From an uncultured Roseburia sp. (lineage in GTDB: Bacteria; Bacillota; Clostridia; Lachnospirales; Lachnospiraceae), in the NCBI GenBank assembly GCA_900548205.1, contig URJS01000002.1, positions 19,384 through 83,383 on the forward strand: a stretch of 64,000 nucleotides of DNA, written 5' to 3'. Position numbers and translations under genes: made by a program. Position 1 is the stretch's first letter. The number at the start of each line of letters is the position of its first letter. The notes below the pieces were generated by a model. That model was not told where the DNA came from. It saw only the letters and a list, made by a program, of their open reading frames with translations, and searched no databases. This document shows positions 52,454-62,003 of the stretch, one piece after another.

Positions 52454-54187
52454 TTAAAAGAAATGAACCGTATAGTCCGCGATGACATTTCCCCCCGCAG
52501 AAATGGTGACAAGGTATCGGTCACCCGCCTGGATCTCAAGTCCCTGCGGTTTAAAAATCACACATCCCTTTTGCCCGTAATTGGAATTTTCCACATTAAA
52601 AAATCCATCGCCGGAGCCCTGCCGGAAATTCCATTCCTGTCCGTTTCCACCCAGCCTCGTCAGCTTCACCGACACATCGGAAAGTGCACTTCCATATGAG
52701 TAACTCCATGCCATATTTCCGTTAAAATAAGCAAGCGGCATCTCCTGTGCCGGCCATGCGACACCCTTTACGTCCGCTCCCCAGTTGCCTGTATCAAATG
52801 CATAGACACTTGTGTAGGTTCCGCTATTTGACGCATACCCAAATCCCGTCTCCTTCATAGGCGGATTTAGAATCCATCTGCGGTGTCCCAAACGGTCAAT
52901 ATTGGACGCGTCACTGTCATCCATCCATAGGAGGATCGAATAAGGGAGCGATGTTTTCCAGCTTGTATATGCAATATTGGAGCTGGAAGCCCCCTTGCTC
53001 CCAAGCTGATAAAGCTCCTCGCTCATATCAGACGGGCGCGTCGGATAATGCGACAGCTTGTTGTTTACTGCGTTCAAAAATGCCCCTGCCTGCGCCATCT
53101 GGGTATACGAATCATTGATGGTCACATTTGCGTCAAGTCCTGCGATATAACGCATTTGATTGAGCATCGCAAGCGCTTTATTCTGCGACTCCTGCGCCAC
53201 TGCACCTTTTTCATACGGAGCTGCGAAATTCGGCTCGCGCTCCATGGCTGTAACGCCATGAATATCCCCATCATTTATCCCGCTGGAAGCCATATAGCTT
53301 CTCACTTCATTCTCCGTATGATAGGCAACACCAAGTCCGTAGGATTTGCGACTCTCATCCTGACAAATGCCTGTGATCTCATCAAAATAATACGATGCTC
53401 CGTCAATCTCTACCCGTCCCTTTGCCATCGCTCCCGTCACCGGATCAAAATAGTAGCGGTTGCCGTTTTGCTCATTCCAGCCTTTCACCATGCGGCCATT
53501 GCCATCGTACCGCACCCATTTGCCGCCGTTCGAATCCTGATATACGTCTTTGCCTGCCGCCATTTTTCCATTTTCGATGGCATCGAGCCAATACCACGCG
53601 TCGCTTGCCGGATCATAGATTTCCTTGCCGCGCCCGTCAAGACCCTGACGCACACCATTTTCATACCAGTAATTTACGCCGTCGATCACATACCACTGAC
53701 GGTTGATACCGATACCGGTTGTCCGGTCAAATGCGCACGGCTTTCCATCGATCACGGTAGCTCCCTTCGCCATCGTTCCATAGGTTCCGTCAAAATAATA
53801 CGTTCCGGCCGATGTCGTCTGCCACCCCTTGACCATGTGACCGTTGTTATCATAACGCACCCATTTGCCGGTCTTTTCTCCAGCCGCATTCAAAGAGTCT
53901 CCCCATTCTCCGGCGAGCGATGTCTGATAAACATCCTTTCCTGCAGCCATCCTTCCGCCATCTATGGAATCCAGCCAGTACCATGCATCGCTCACCGGAT
54001 CGTAAATCTCCTTGCCTCTGCCTTCCAATCCCTGTTTCACACCGTTCTCATACCAATATCTGCCGCCATTTTCCTCCACCCATTCTCCACGGACCTCTGC
54101 TGCCGCAGCGGTCGGCGTTATTCCGGCAAATACTGCTGTCATGACGATCATTCCCACAAAATGCTTCAAAACCATTTTTCTTTTCAT
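52454..54187 (-). CDS. Secreted cell-wall-binding repeat protein with CAP/SCP domain
   Basis: This 577-residue protein has a signal peptide (about 1-30, ending TAAAAE), two similar blocks of choline-/glucan-binding-like repeats (about 31-155 and 160-280; marks YWYENGVKQGLEGRGKEIYD, AWYWLD, GKWVRYDNNGHMVKGW, YYFDGTYGTMAKG) and a C-terminal CAP domain (about 325-490) with HYPTRPSDMSEELYQLG and DRLGHRRWILNPPMKETGFG. It is probably bound to the cell surface. CAP domains bind lipids or act as proteases in some cases, but no activity can be stated. AGGAGG precedes the ATG at 54187. It is a single-gene unit. Confidence 0.9.
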   Translation of the reverse strand: MKRKMVLKHFVGMIVMTAVFAGITPTAAAAEVRGEWVEENGGRYWYENGVKQGLEGRGKEIYDPVSDAWYWLDSIDGGRMAAGKDVYQTSLAGEWGDSLNAAGEKTGKWVRYDNNGHMVKGWQTTSAGTYYFDGTYGTMAKGATVIDGKPCAFDRTTGIGINRQWYVIDGVNYWYENGVRQGLDGRGKEIYDPASDAWYWLDAIENGKMAAGKDVYQDSNGGKWVRYDGNGRMVKGWNEQNGNRYYFDPVTGAMAKGRVEIDGASYYFDEITGICQDESRKSYGLGVAYHTENEVRSYMASSGINDGDIHGVTAMEREPNFAAPYEKGAVAQESQNKALAMLNQMRYIAGLDANVTINDSYTQMAQAGAFLNAVNNKLSHYPTRPSDMSEELYQLGSKGASSSNIAYTSWKTSLPYSILLWMDDSDASNIDRLGHRRWILNPPMKETGFGYASNSGTYTSVYAFDTGNWGADVKGVAWPAQEMPLAYFNGNMAWSYSYGSALSDVSVKLTRLGGNGQEWNFRQGSGDGFFNVENSNYGQKGCVIFKPQGLEIQAGDRYLVTISAGGNVIADYTVHFF

Positions 54188-54303
54188 ACAAACCTCCTGA
54201 AAAATCTGTTAGTATTTTTGTAATAATATCAGTCTACTCCATTTTTCTTCCCTCTGCAATCACTTATTGCTTTCCTGATGACAGGAACGAGGTTTCCTAT
54301 GTC

Positions 54304-54341
54304 AGAAAAAGAGCCGCGCACCAATGTGCCGCAGCTCTTTC
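54304..54341 (-). terminator. Terminator of the ato operon
   Basis: On the minus strand AAAGAGC pairs with GCTCTTT and an inner GCAC with GTGC, followed by a T run, 34 bases after the permease stop. Confidence 0.8.
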
Positions 54342-54374
54342 TAACAATCTTTTATCTATAATTTTCTGTAAACT

Positions 54375-55736
54375 CTACAGTCCAAGCGCTCCTGCCACAA
54401 GCAGAGATCCTGAAACAATCACACCTGATACGAGCAAGCCAACTACACAGTAGCCCATAATATCTCTTGCTCCAAGCTTCGCCATACCAAGCGCCGGAAG
54501 CGCCCAGAACGGCTGCAGGAGGTTCGTCCATGCGTCGCCCCACGCGATCGCCATCGATGTCAGCGCCGGAGATACACCAAGGTCCTGTGCCGCCGGAAGC
54601 ATGATCGGAGCCTGTACTGCCCACTGTCCGCCGCCGGATGGAACAAAAAAGTTTACGATACCCGCACTCCAGAATGTAAAGAGTGGGAATGTCGTTGCGT
54701 TTGAAATTGATACAAACGCCTGGCTGATCACACCTGCGAAAGAAACGCCTGTCACCGGGTTCGCGCCTACCATCATTCCCTGAATACCTGCATAGAACGG
54801 GAACTGCAGGATAATGCCGCCCGCACCCTTTGCAGCCTCCATGATTGCCCGTACATAGCCGATCGGAGTTTTATGGAATGCAATACCCAACACGAGGAAG
54901 ATCAAATTCACCGAGTCAAGGCTTAAGCTGAATACACCGCTTACAATCTGATAAATAATATACGCCGCACCCAGCACAACGATACAGCCGGATAAGATGA
55001 CGCTGTTTTCCAGCTTCTCCGCCGGCGTCTCCGGCTTCTTGAATACCGGCTCCTCCTCCTTGAGAATCTCCGGGTCTACCACAAACACATCCTTTGGCGC
55101 CGGATGCATCTTTGCATTCACAACCGGAAGAACGATCAGTATCAGCAGACAGGCTGCGAGATTCCACGGAGCAAATACGGTCATGGTTGTTGGAACAGAC
55201 TCTGTCAAAACACCGTTTGTCTGCGCTGTTACCGCATCTGTCACTGACGCGATCGTAAGAGGTACAGAACCGGAAATTCCTGCATGCCAGACTACAAAGC
55301 CGGAATATGCGGATGCAATCAGAAGACGATAATCAACATTTTTCATCTGCTTTGCAATCTCCTTTGCAAAGATTGCACTTACGATCAATCCGAATCCCCA
55401 GTTTGCCCAGCAAGCGATCACTGCGACAAACGTTACAAGGAAAATTGCCTGAAACGGTGTCTTTGGAATTGACGCCAGCTTTACGAGAACCTTTTTAATG
55501 ATCGGCGCACTCGCCATTGCAGACCCAAGTACCAGCACCAGTGCCATCTGCATAGAGAACAGCAATAGTCCCCATACGCCATTTCCCCAATGCTGCACCA
55601 TCTGAATCGGTCCCTGTCCGGTCAGCGGCATCGCAACCACAAACACAAACATCGTCAATAAAATACAGAAAATAAATGGGTCCGGCAAAAATCGCTGAAC
55701 GACATTTACACATCCTTTTGAGATTTTACTTAACAT
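54375..55736 (-). CDS. atoE: Short-chain fatty acid permease, AtoE family
   Basis: This 453-residue protein has about 12 membrane helices and the family marks RFLPDPFIFCILLTMFVFV, CWANWGFGLIVSAIFAKEIA, WHAGISGSVPLTIAS and VPSGGGQWAVQAPIMLPAA. AtoE proteins move acetoacetate, butyrate or other short-chain acids. It lies 21 bases after the CoA-transferase beta subunit, giving the order atoD-atoA-atoE. No thiolase gene is attached. Confidence 0.92.
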   Translation of the reverse strand: MLSKISKGCVNVVQRFLPDPFIFCILLTMFVFVVAMPLTGQGPIQMVQHWGNGVWGLLLFSMQMALVLVLGSAMASAPIIKKVLVKLASIPKTPFQAIFLVTFVAVIACWANWGFGLIVSAIFAKEIAKQMKNVDYRLLIASAYSGFVVWHAGISGSVPLTIASVTDAVTAQTNGVLTESVPTTMTVFAPWNLAACLLILIVLPVVNAKMHPAPKDVFVVDPEILKEEEPVFKKPETPAEKLENSVILSGCIVVLGAAYIIYQIVSGVFSLSLDSVNLIFLVLGIAFHKTPIGYVRAIMEAAKGAGGIILQFPFYAGIQGMMVGANPVTGVSFAGVISQAFVSISNATTFPLFTFWSAGIVNFFVPSGGGQWAVQAPIMLPAAQDLGVSPALTSMAIAWGDAWTNLLQPFWALPALGMAKLGARDIMGYCVVGLLVSGVIVSGSLLVAGALGL

Positions 55737-55757
55737 AACATCCTCCTTAGACTATAG

Positions 55758-56411
55758 TTAGACTGCCATTTTCTTTAAATTTTCACTAATGATCAGCGGA
55801 CATCCGGTTGATTCCTGGATCTGCTCCACGGTAAATTCCGGATTATACTCTGTCAGCAACAACCCCTCGTCCGTGACCTCCATCACGCCCATTTCCGTTA
55901 CGATCAAATCCACAACGCCCTGTGCGGTAAGCGGAAGCTCACATTCCTTTAAGATTTTGTGCTTTCCCTTATTGGTGTGCTCCATTGCAACGATGACCTT
56001 CTTTGCACCAACCACAAGGTCCATCGCACCGCCCATCCCCGGCACCATTTTTCCCGGAATGATCCAGTTTGCAATATTTCCCTTTTCATCCACCTGCAGC
56101 GCACCGAGGATCGTTGCATCCACATGTCCTCCACGGATGATCAAAAATGAAGTCGCGCTGTCAAAAAAAGCGCCTCCCGGAATGATTCCTGCGGGCTTTC
56201 CGCCTGCGTTGGTAATATCCATATCCTCCTCACCCTCTGCCGGAGTATTTCCAAGTCCTACAAAGCCATTTTCAGATTGAAGGATCAGATTCACGTCAGC
56301 TCCAAGGTGATTCGGCACTAATGTCGGAAGTCCGATCCCAAGATTTACAACATCTCCATCCTTTAATTCCTTTGCCACACGGGCAGCAATAAAATTTTTC
56401 AAGTCTTGCAT
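55758..56411 (-). CDS. atoA: 3-oxoacid/acetate CoA-transferase beta subunit
   Basis: This 217-residue subunit carries the catalytic Glu in [11 protein letters not shown] near 52, which forms the CoA thioester intermediate. [17 protein letters not shown] near 19 and [20 protein letters not shown] near 125 are typical. It pairs with the alpha subunit encoded 3 bases upstream. Likely substrates are acetoacetate, butyrate or acetate; sequence does not settle which. Confidence 0.95.
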   Translation of the reverse strand: MQDLKNFIAARVAKELKDGDVVNLGIGLPTLVPNHLGADVNLILQSENGFVGLGNTPAEGEEDMDITNAGGKPAGIIPGGAFFDSATSFLIIRGGHVDATILGALQVDEKGNIANWIIPGKMVPGMGGAMDLVVGAKKVIVAMEHTNKGKHKILKECELPLTAQGVVDLIVTEMGVMEVTDEGLLLTEYNPEFTVEQIQESTGCPLIISENLKKMAV

Positions 56412-56414
56412 AGA

Positions 56415-57065
56415 TCAATTCCCCCCTGCTATGTAATCGATGAAAATACCTGGTGTGTGAACGTAATCCTGGCCGATCTCTCCAACCTCAACAACCTCAC
56501 GCACTTCAGCTATGACCGTGTCTGCTGCCGTTACCATAAGCTCTCCAAAATTACGCGTAGAACCATGGTACTGAAGATTTCCCATGCGGTCAGCCCTGCT
56601 CGCTTCCACAATAGCAATATCTGCATGTAACGGAAGCTCCAGAAGATAATCCCTGCCATCAATATTGATGACCTCTTTTCCCTCCTGCACCAGCGTTCCC
56701 ACACCGGTCGGAGTCAAAAATCCTCCAATGCCTGCCCCCGCGCAGCGAATCCTTTCTGCCAGCGTTCCCTGCGGGATAAGCACAACCTCTGTCTCCTGCT
56801 CATTCATCTGTCTGCCTGCCTCCGGGTTTAACCCGATATGAGAAGCATAAATCTTCTTAAACTGCTTCTGCATCACCATCTTCCCGACTCCATAATCAGG
56901 GAAGCCTGCATCATTGCAGATCAGTGTCAGATCCTTAACTCCTCGTTCCACAAGCTTGTCAATAATTTTGTGAGGTGAACCGCAGCCCATAAAACCGCCT
57001 ATCATAACAGTCATTCCGTCCTTCACGAGAGCGGCTGCATCGTCGATTGTTACTTGCTTTGCCAT
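56415..57065 (-). CDS. atoD: 3-oxoacid/acetate CoA-transferase alpha subunit
   Basis: This 216-residue subunit has the glycine-rich CoA-binding loop VMIGGFMGCGSPHKIID near 20, LICNDAGFPDYGVGKM and GAGIGGFLTPTGVGTLVQEG. It forms a heterotetramer with the beta subunit. It is the first gene of the ato operon, with a consensus promoter about 55 bases upstream. Confidence 0.95.
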   Translation of the reverse strand: MAKQVTIDDAAALVKDGMTVMIGGFMGCGSPHKIIDKLVERGVKDLTLICNDAGFPDYGVGKMVMQKQFKKIYASHIGLNPEAGRQMNEQETEVVLIPQGTLAERIRCAGAGIGGFLTPTGVGTLVQEGKEVINIDGRDYLLELPLHADIAIVEASRADRMGNLQYHGSTRNFGELMVTAADTVIAEVREVVEVGEIGQDYVHTPGIFIDYIAGGN

Positions 57066-57121
57066 AGTTTTTCTCCTTCTTTTCTTTTTCGGTTGTGCAT
57101 CTCACCTATCATTAGGATTGG

Positions 57122-57150
57122 AGTATATCAAAGTTTTCATCATTTTGCAA
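57122..57150 (-). promoter_or_regulatory. Promoter of the atoD-atoA-atoE operon
   Basis: On the minus strand TTGCAA is followed after 17 bases by TATACT. An AT-rich inverted repeat (TAAAAATT/AATTTTTA, about 57152-57171) lies just upstream of the -35 box and could bind a regulator. Confidence 0.65.
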
Positions 57151-57218
57151 TAAAAATTTTATAATTTTTACTGTTTATTAATCATTTTTTATTTATTGTT
57201 TGTACAGTATTTTCACAG

Positions 57219-57260
57219 CAAAAAAACACCGCCGGCTCATCCATTCTGATGACCCGGCGG
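57219..57260 (-). terminator. Terminator after efp
   Basis: On the minus strand CCGCCGGGTCATC pairs with GATGAGCCGGCGG (one mismatch) and is followed by a run of T. Confidence 0.9.
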
Positions 57261-57296
57261 CATTCTTCTGCCACTTCTATAAACTTGTCCAAAATA

Positions 57297-57854
57297 TTAA
57301 ACGCGTGAGAGATACTCACCGGTACGCGTATCAATCTTGATCACATCACCCTGCTCTACAAACAGCGGCACATAAACAGTAGCGCCTGTCTCAACAACTG
57401 CCGGCTTAGTAGCGCCTGTCGCCGTATCGCCCTTAAAGCCAGGCTCTGTCTCTGTGATCTCAAGCTCCACAAACAGAGGCGGTTCCACTGCAAACACACT
57501 TCCGTTATGAGAGCACATCTTCACCATCTCGTTCTCTTTCACAAACTTCAGCGCATCACCGATCGACTCTTTAGAAAGCGCGATCTGCTCATAAGTCTCT
57601 GCATCCATGAAATTATATAAATCTCCATCCGCATACAGATAGGTATAATCCTTTCTGTCAATACGCGCCTGCGGGCACTTCTCTGTCGGACGGAATGTCT
57701 TTTCCACAACGCCACCGCTCTTGATATTTTTCAACTTTGTTCTTACAAATGCTGCGCCTTTTCCCGGTTTCACATGCTGGAATTCAATAATCTGATAGAT
57801 ATTACCCTCTAACTCAATGGTAATACCATTTCTGAAATCACCTGCTGAAATCAT
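57297..57854 (-). CDS. efp: Elongation factor P
   Basis: This 185-residue factor relieves ribosome stalling at proline stretches. It has the three-domain family length, KOW-like N-terminus ([20 protein letters not shown]), the tip loop [17 protein letters not shown] with Lys32, and the C-terminal signature [26 protein letters not shown] lies 8 bases before the ATG at 57854. Confidence 0.97.
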   Translation of the reverse strand: MISAGDFRNGITIELEGNIYQIIEFQHVKPGKGAAFVRTKLKNIKSGGVVEKTFRPTEKCPQARIDRKDYTYLYADGDLYNFMDAETYEQIALSKESIGDALKFVKENEMVKMCSHNGSVFAVEPPLFVELEITETEPGFKGDTATGATKPAVVETGATVYVPLFVEQGDVIKIDTRTGEYLSRV

Positions 57855-57948
57855 GTAAACTTCCTCCTTCAAATACGTTCCGGTTTTAAACTCTCCGATT
57901 TCTCTATTCTATAATAAACACCGCCATATTTCAAGCATTTTTTCTCTG

Positions 57949-58404
57949 TCAGCCTTTTTCCATGCCTTTTTTCTCTATTTCATGGATCAGATCAATGCGC
58001 GTCTGATGTCTGCCGCCTGCAAACTCTGCGTCCAGATACGCCTTCACAATATCCTTCGCCAGCTCGCTTCCAACGATTCTTGCGCCAAACGCGATAATGT
58101 TTGCATTATTATGCTCCTTGACAAGGCGCGCCGTCGCCGTATCGGAGCAGACTGCTGCACGCACGCCGCGTACCTTATTTGCCGCGATCGAAATTCCGAC
58201 GCCCGTTCCGCAGATCAGCACGCCGCAGTCCGCCACGCCCGCGACAACCATATGCCCCGCTTTCTCCCCATACTCAGGATAATCGCAGCTTGCCGTTCCG
58301 TCCGTACCGATATTAATGACCTCATGTCCCAGACTTTTTAAATATTCTGCAATCTCAAGCTTTAATGCTGTCGCCGCATGATCATTTCCAATTACAATCT
58401 TCAT
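57949..58404 (-). CDS. rpiB: Ribose-5-phosphate isomerase B
   Basis: This 151-residue isomerase interconverts ribose 5-phosphate and ribulose 5-phosphate. The start MKIVIGNDHAATALKLEI, the catalytic Cys in LICGTGVGISIAANKV near 66 and CSDTATARLVKEHNNANI are all typical. The ATG at 58404 has GGAGG 5 bases before it; the frame extends upstream into yqeG without a ribosome site and is cut back. Confidence 0.95.
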   Translation of the reverse strand: MKIVIGNDHAATALKLEIAEYLKSLGHEVINIGTDGTASCDYPEYGEKAGHMVVAGVADCGVLICGTGVGISIAANKVRGVRAAVCSDTATARLVKEHNNANIIAFGARIVGSELAKDIVKAYLDAEFAGGRHQTRIDLIHEIEKKGMEKG

Positions 58405-58435
58405 ATAGCCTCCATTCTGCAGTCCGGCTGCTCTT

Positions 58436-58945
58436 TTATCTTCGTTTTTTACAGCTTCTTTGATAGAAAAATAAAACGATTTTTTCCAGATAACGCTTAC
58501 ACACGATCTGGATTTCTTCTTTTGGATGAATCGGCTTGACAAGAATTGAATAAATTCCCGCAAGATTCGCACCGTAAATATCCGTAAAAACCTGATCCCC
58601 GATAAATACGGTATTATGCTCGTCCGTCCCCATTTTCTTCATCGCTGCGCGATAATTATCCGGTCTTGGCTTCTTTGCCTTATAAATATAGGCGGAAGCT
58701 TGCACCTTGTCATAAAATGATTTCACACGCGGCTCCTTATTGTTGGAAAGCAGTACGCACGAAAAACCAAGCTCCTTTAAACGGGAAAACAGCTCGCAGG
58801 CACGCGCATCCGCCGCAGCCCCGTGGGGCACAAGCGTATTGTCAATATCAAAGATAATACCGCGGCAGCCCTTACGATACAGCTTGTCAAAATCAATTTC
58901 ATAGGTGGACGCCACCCATTCCCTTGGATAGAACCTTTCTAACAT
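58436..58945 (-). CDS. yqeG: YqeG-family HAD phosphatase
   Basis: This 169-residue HAD-IIIA protein has the nucleophile motif FDIDNTLVPHG near 32, motif II CVLLSNNKEP, motif III lysine in KAKKPRPDNY and motif IV VFIGDQVFTDIYGAN. YqeG-type proteins act on phosphatidylglycerophosphate or related phosphomonoesters in some bacteria. It is cotranscribed with the isochorismatase-like gene upstream and rpiB downstream. Confidence 0.88.
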   Translation of the reverse strand: MLERFYPREWVASTYEIDFDKLYRKGCRGIIFDIDNTLVPHGAAADARACELFSRLKELGFSCVLLSNNKEPRVKSFYDKVQASAYIYKAKKPRPDNYRAAMKKMGTDEHNTVFIGDQVFTDIYGANLAGIYSILVKPIHPKEEIQIVCKRYLEKIVLFFYQRSCKKRR

Positions 58946-58963
58946 CGTATTTCTTCCTTCTGC

Positions 58964-59506
58964 CTATTTTACAAGACCTGAGATAAGACGGAACTTCTCA
59001 TGCTCCGCGCTTCTCATCAGCTCAAACAGCAGCGCCTCATAGGTTGTGACCGTCATGCCCTCTGCGCGCGCACGCTCCATTGCGATCTGCTTGTCATGCA
59101 TCCGTCTTGCACTGATACAGTCCTCCACAAGAATCGGCTGATACCCAGCCTCCAACAGATCAAGTGCGGACTGAAACACGCAGATATGCGCTTCGATTCC
59201 GCACAAAAGAATCTGCTTTTTTCCAATCGCCCGCAAATGCTCCCGCACCGCAGCGTCCCCATAAACAGAAAAGCTCTTTTTATCAATTGCTTCTTCTGTT
59301 CCTGCTGCCTGTACAATCTCAGGCACTGTCGCTCCAAGTCCCTTGGCATACTGCGTCGTGACAACAACAGGCACCTCCAATATCTGCATTCCCTCTAACA
59401 GCTTTACGGATTTTTCCAACAGCTCCCCGCACTCCGCAATCACGGGCATAAACTTTTCCTGATAATCAACTGCCACGCAGCAGACATCCTCCAGCTTCAA
59501 TCTCAT
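58964..59506 (-). CDS. Isochorismatase-family cysteine hydrolase
   Basis: This 180-residue hydrolase has the catalytic triad pattern: Asp14 in VAVDYQEKFMP, a Lys in EEAIDKKSFSVYG near 77 and Cys in LLCGIEAHICVFQSAL near 108. The family includes nicotinamidases, ureidoacrylate hydrolases and isochorismatases. The GIEAHICV motif fits the YcaC-like group, whose substrates are mostly unknown. Confidence 0.88.
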   Translation of the reverse strand: MRLKLEDVCCVAVDYQEKFMPVIAECGELLEKSVKLLEGMQILEVPVVVTTQYAKGLGATVPEIVQAAGTEEAIDKKSFSVYGDAAVREHLRAIGKKQILLCGIEAHICVFQSALDLLEAGYQPILVEDCISARRMHDKQIAMERARAEGMTVTTYEALLFELMRSAEHEKFRLISGLVK

Positions 59507-59599
59507 AGCTTTTCGCTCCTTTTTGTGTGTTTTTCAAATAAACGCCGTATTATAAATGGGGAGGCGTTTCCGCTTCCCCGTCTTCGTCAGCTTTCACCC

Positions 59600-60052
59600 T
59601 TATTTATCCAGCATTTTCTTAAGCTCGCTCATAAACGTATTCACATCCTTAAATTCACGGTAAACAGACGCGAAACGTACATAAGCCACCGCCTCCAGAT
59701 CCTTTAGCTTATCCATCACAAGCTCGCCGATGAGAGAACTAGGGAGCTCCTTCTCCTCACGGTTAAAGATCTCTGTCTCCACCTCGTCAATGAGCTGATT
59801 GATCTGATTGACAGAAATGGGGCGTTTATGACATGCCCTAAGTACGCCGCCCTCTATCTTAGAACGGTCATACTGCTCTCTCGTGTTGTCCTTCTTGATC
59901 ACGATCAGCGGAATCGTCTCTACCTTCTCATAGGTCGTAAAACGTTTGCCGCAGTCATCGCACAATCTGCGGCGGCGGATAGAATTATTATCATCTGCTG
60001 GTCTGGAATCTATTACTCTTGTATTCTCACTGCTGCAAAACGGACACTTCAT
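59600..60052 (-). CDS. nrdR: Transcriptional repressor NrdR
   Basis: This 150-residue repressor of ribonucleotide reductase genes has a zinc ribbon (MKCPFCSSENTRVIDSRP, RLCDDCGKRFTTYE) and an ATP-cone domain (LIVIKKDNTREQYDRSKIEG). It senses dATP/ATP. No nrd gene is adjacent. Confidence 0.97.
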   Translation of the reverse strand: MKCPFCSSENTRVIDSRPADDNNSIRRRRLCDDCGKRFTTYEKVETIPLIVIKKDNTREQYDRSKIEGGVLRACHKRPISVNQINQLIDEVETEIFNREEKELPSSLIGELVMDKLKDLEAVAYVRFASVYREFKDVNTFMSELKKMLDK

Positions 60053-60130
60053 ATCCTACCTCCACATAGCAATGCCTCTGTCTCTTGTAGTATATCTGCC
60101 CGTCTTTCAAATGTCAACAAGGATTCGCCT

Positions 60131-60388
60131 TTACTTTATCTTATGGCGGCATTCCTTCTCATCAATATCTACAAGCACAATATCCGGTCCGATTTTTACG
60201 ATCTTGCACCACGGAATAAAAATCTCAAACTCACGGCATACACATCCAAGCCACTTCGCGGGTCCCGGAACGATCAGCGAACGGATACAGCCATTGCACT
60301 CGTCAAATTCAAGATCGCTGACATTTCCAAGACACTTACAATCCGTCACATTGATCACTTCTTTTTGCTGTAATTCACAAAAACGCAT
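60131..60388 (-). CDS. YlmC/YmxH-family PRC-barrel sporulation-associated protein
   Basis: This 85-residue protein is a small PRC-barrel (MRFCELQQKEVINVTDCKCL, then LIVPGPAKWLGCVCREFEI and VDIDEKECRHKIK). YlmC/YmxH members occur in spore-forming Firmicutes; their biochemical role is unknown. The ATG at 60388 is taken; a GTG four codons earlier is possible. Four cysteines could bind metal. Confidence 0.85.
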   Translation of the reverse strand: MRFCELQQKEVINVTDCKCLGNVSDLEFDECNGCIRSLIVPGPAKWLGCVCREFEIFIPWCKIVKIGPDIVLVDIDEKECRHKIK

Positions 60389-60447
60389 ATAGCTTCCCAC
60401 ACCTTCTGTTGAGAAAATATATGCATTTTCGCTTTGTTCTATACCAT

Positions 60448-61548
60448 TTACACATTAAAACGGAACAAGATGACGTCTCCGTCCTTTACAACATATTCCT
60501 TCCCCTCAAGTCCGACGATCCCTTTCTCCTTTGCCGCAGATAAGCTTCCGCAATCCAGTAAGTCCTGATAATTTACAACCTCCGCGCGGATAAATCCGCG
60601 CTCAAAGTCCGAATGGATCTTTCCCGCTGCCTGCGGCGCCTTCGTCCCCTTACGAATCGTCCATGCCCGTGTCTCATCCTCTCCCGCAGTCAGGTAGCTG
60701 ATGAGTCCAAGCAGACTGTAACTTGCCTTGATCAGCTTTTCAAGACCTGATTCCTGTAAGCCAAGATCCTCCAAAAACATCTGCTTCTCGTCATCGTCAA
60801 GCTCTGCGATTTCCTGCTCGATCTGGGCGCAGATGACAAATACCTCGCTGTTTTCTGCCTTTGCAAGCTCCCGCACAGCTGCAACATGATGATTTTTCAT
60901 ACCATCATCTGCCAGATCGTCCTCCGCAACATTTGCCGCATAGATCACGGGCTTTGCCGTCAGCAGGTTATAAGAGTCAAACCACTTCTGCGCATCCTCA
61001 TCCTCCGGCACCTCAAACGTCTTTGCAAGACCTCCGTTCTCCAAATGCGCCTTAACTGCCTCAAGCAGCTCTAACTCCTTCGCAAGCGTCTTATCCATGC
61101 GCGCCTGCTTCGCCACCTTTGCAATGCGGCGCTCTAAAATTTCCACATCTGAGAAAATCAACTCCAGATCGATCGTCTCAATATCTCTTGCCGGGTTCAC
61201 ATTCCCGTCTACATGCACCACATTGGAATCCTCAAAGCAGCGCACCACATGCACGATCGCATCCACCTCGCGGATATTGGCAAGAAATTGGTTTCCAAGT
61301 CCCTCTCCCTTGCTCGCCCCTTTAACAAGTCCTGCAATATCCACAAACTCGATCACTGCCGGTGTCACCTTCTTAGAATGGTACATATCTCCAAGCTTCT
61401 TTAAACGCTCGTCCGGCACGGCTACGATACCAACGTTTGGGTCGATCGTACAGAACGGATAATTGGCAGACTCTGCCCCCGCCTTCGTGAGCGAATTAAA
61501 AAGCGTACTTTTGCCTACGTTTGGCAGACCAACGATACCTAATTTCAT
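60448..61548 (-). CDS. ychF: Redox-regulated ATPase YchF
   Basis: This 366-residue Obg-family P-loop protein prefers ATP. G1 is GLPNVGKSTLFNSLTKAG, G3 DIAGLVKGASKGEGLGNQFL and the base-recognition motif is YAANVAEDD, the NxxE type that favours ATP. A TGS domain (AWTIRKGTKAPQAAGKIHSD) closes the protein. It is a conserved core gene, and the last one before the decayed mobile element. Confidence 0.97.
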   Translation of the reverse strand: MKLGIVGLPNVGKSTLFNSLTKAGAESANYPFCTIDPNVGIVAVPDERLKKLGDMYHSKKVTPAVIEFVDIAGLVKGASKGEGLGNQFLANIREVDAIVHVVRCFEDSNVVHVDGNVNPARDIETIDLELIFSDVEILERRIAKVAKQARMDKTLAKELELLEAVKAHLENGGLAKTFEVPEDEDAQKWFDSYNLLTAKPVIYAANVAEDDLADDGMKNHHVAAVRELAKAENSEVFVICAQIEQEIAELDDDEKQMFLEDLGLQESGLEKLIKASYSLLGLISYLTAGEDETRAWTIRKGTKAPQAAGKIHSDFERGFIRAEVVNYQDLLDCGSLSAAKEKGIVGLEGKEYVVKDGDVILFRFNV

Positions 61549-61565
61549 TTTTATCTTTACCTGTT

Positions 61566-61594
61566 CAGAAACCCTTGATTTTACTGGGTTTCTG
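61566..61594. other. Inverted repeat between ychF and the integrase remnant (possible attachment or terminator)
   Basis: CAGAAACCC and GGGTTTCTG are exact reverse complements around an 11-base loop. It lies 8 bases after the integrase remnant, where an attachment site or terminator would be expected. No T run follows on either strand. Confidence 0.35.
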
Positions 61595-61601
61595 CCTTTC
61601 T

Positions 61602-62003
61602 CTATATTTTTATTACACCCTTTTTACACACCCTTTTTTCAACTATGGGTGCAGCTGCCTCAAATTGCTGAACAGCTTTTGTAAGGGACTCGTCCGTAAC
61701 ATGGACATATCTGTCCATTGTTATTTTAATACTTGCATGTCCCAATAGTTGCCGTAAAACTTTAGGCTGTACGCCGCGTTCAATCGCGCGTGTCGCATTA
61801 TTCCAAAATCTTTGAAAACATCTCAGTCTCTTTTCTGGTATCTTTTTCATCATAACAGCTTTTTAGGATTGTGTATGCGCGTTCTGTAAGCGGAATAGTA
61901 CGGTAACTTTTTTCGTTTTAGGCGGACCGGCACGCCAATATCTCCGGCTGTGCCGATACTCTAAACTCTTATTCACACTCTTTGCCTTTTAAATTTTTCC
62001 CAT
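61602..62003 (-). pseudogene. Remnant of a tyrosine recombinase/integrase
   Basis: The piece at the 3' end encodes RAIERGVQPKVLRQLLGHAS and MDRYVHVTDESL, the C-terminal box with HxxR-like and Tyr nucleophile of Tn916-type integrases. Just upstream, in another frame, lies RTIPLTERAYTILKS, a central integrase motif. The ATG at 62003, with AAAGG before it, opens MGKNLKGKEC, a typical integrase N-terminus. About 250 central residues and the segment with the catalytic LRHT Arg are gone, and frames shift between pieces, so the enzyme cannot work. Confidence 0.8.

Noticed and set aside
53048..54223. 391-codon plus-strand frame opposite the wall-binding/CAP gene
   Set aside because: The repeats on the minus strand give a long open antisense frame by chance; no start signal or domain is visible.
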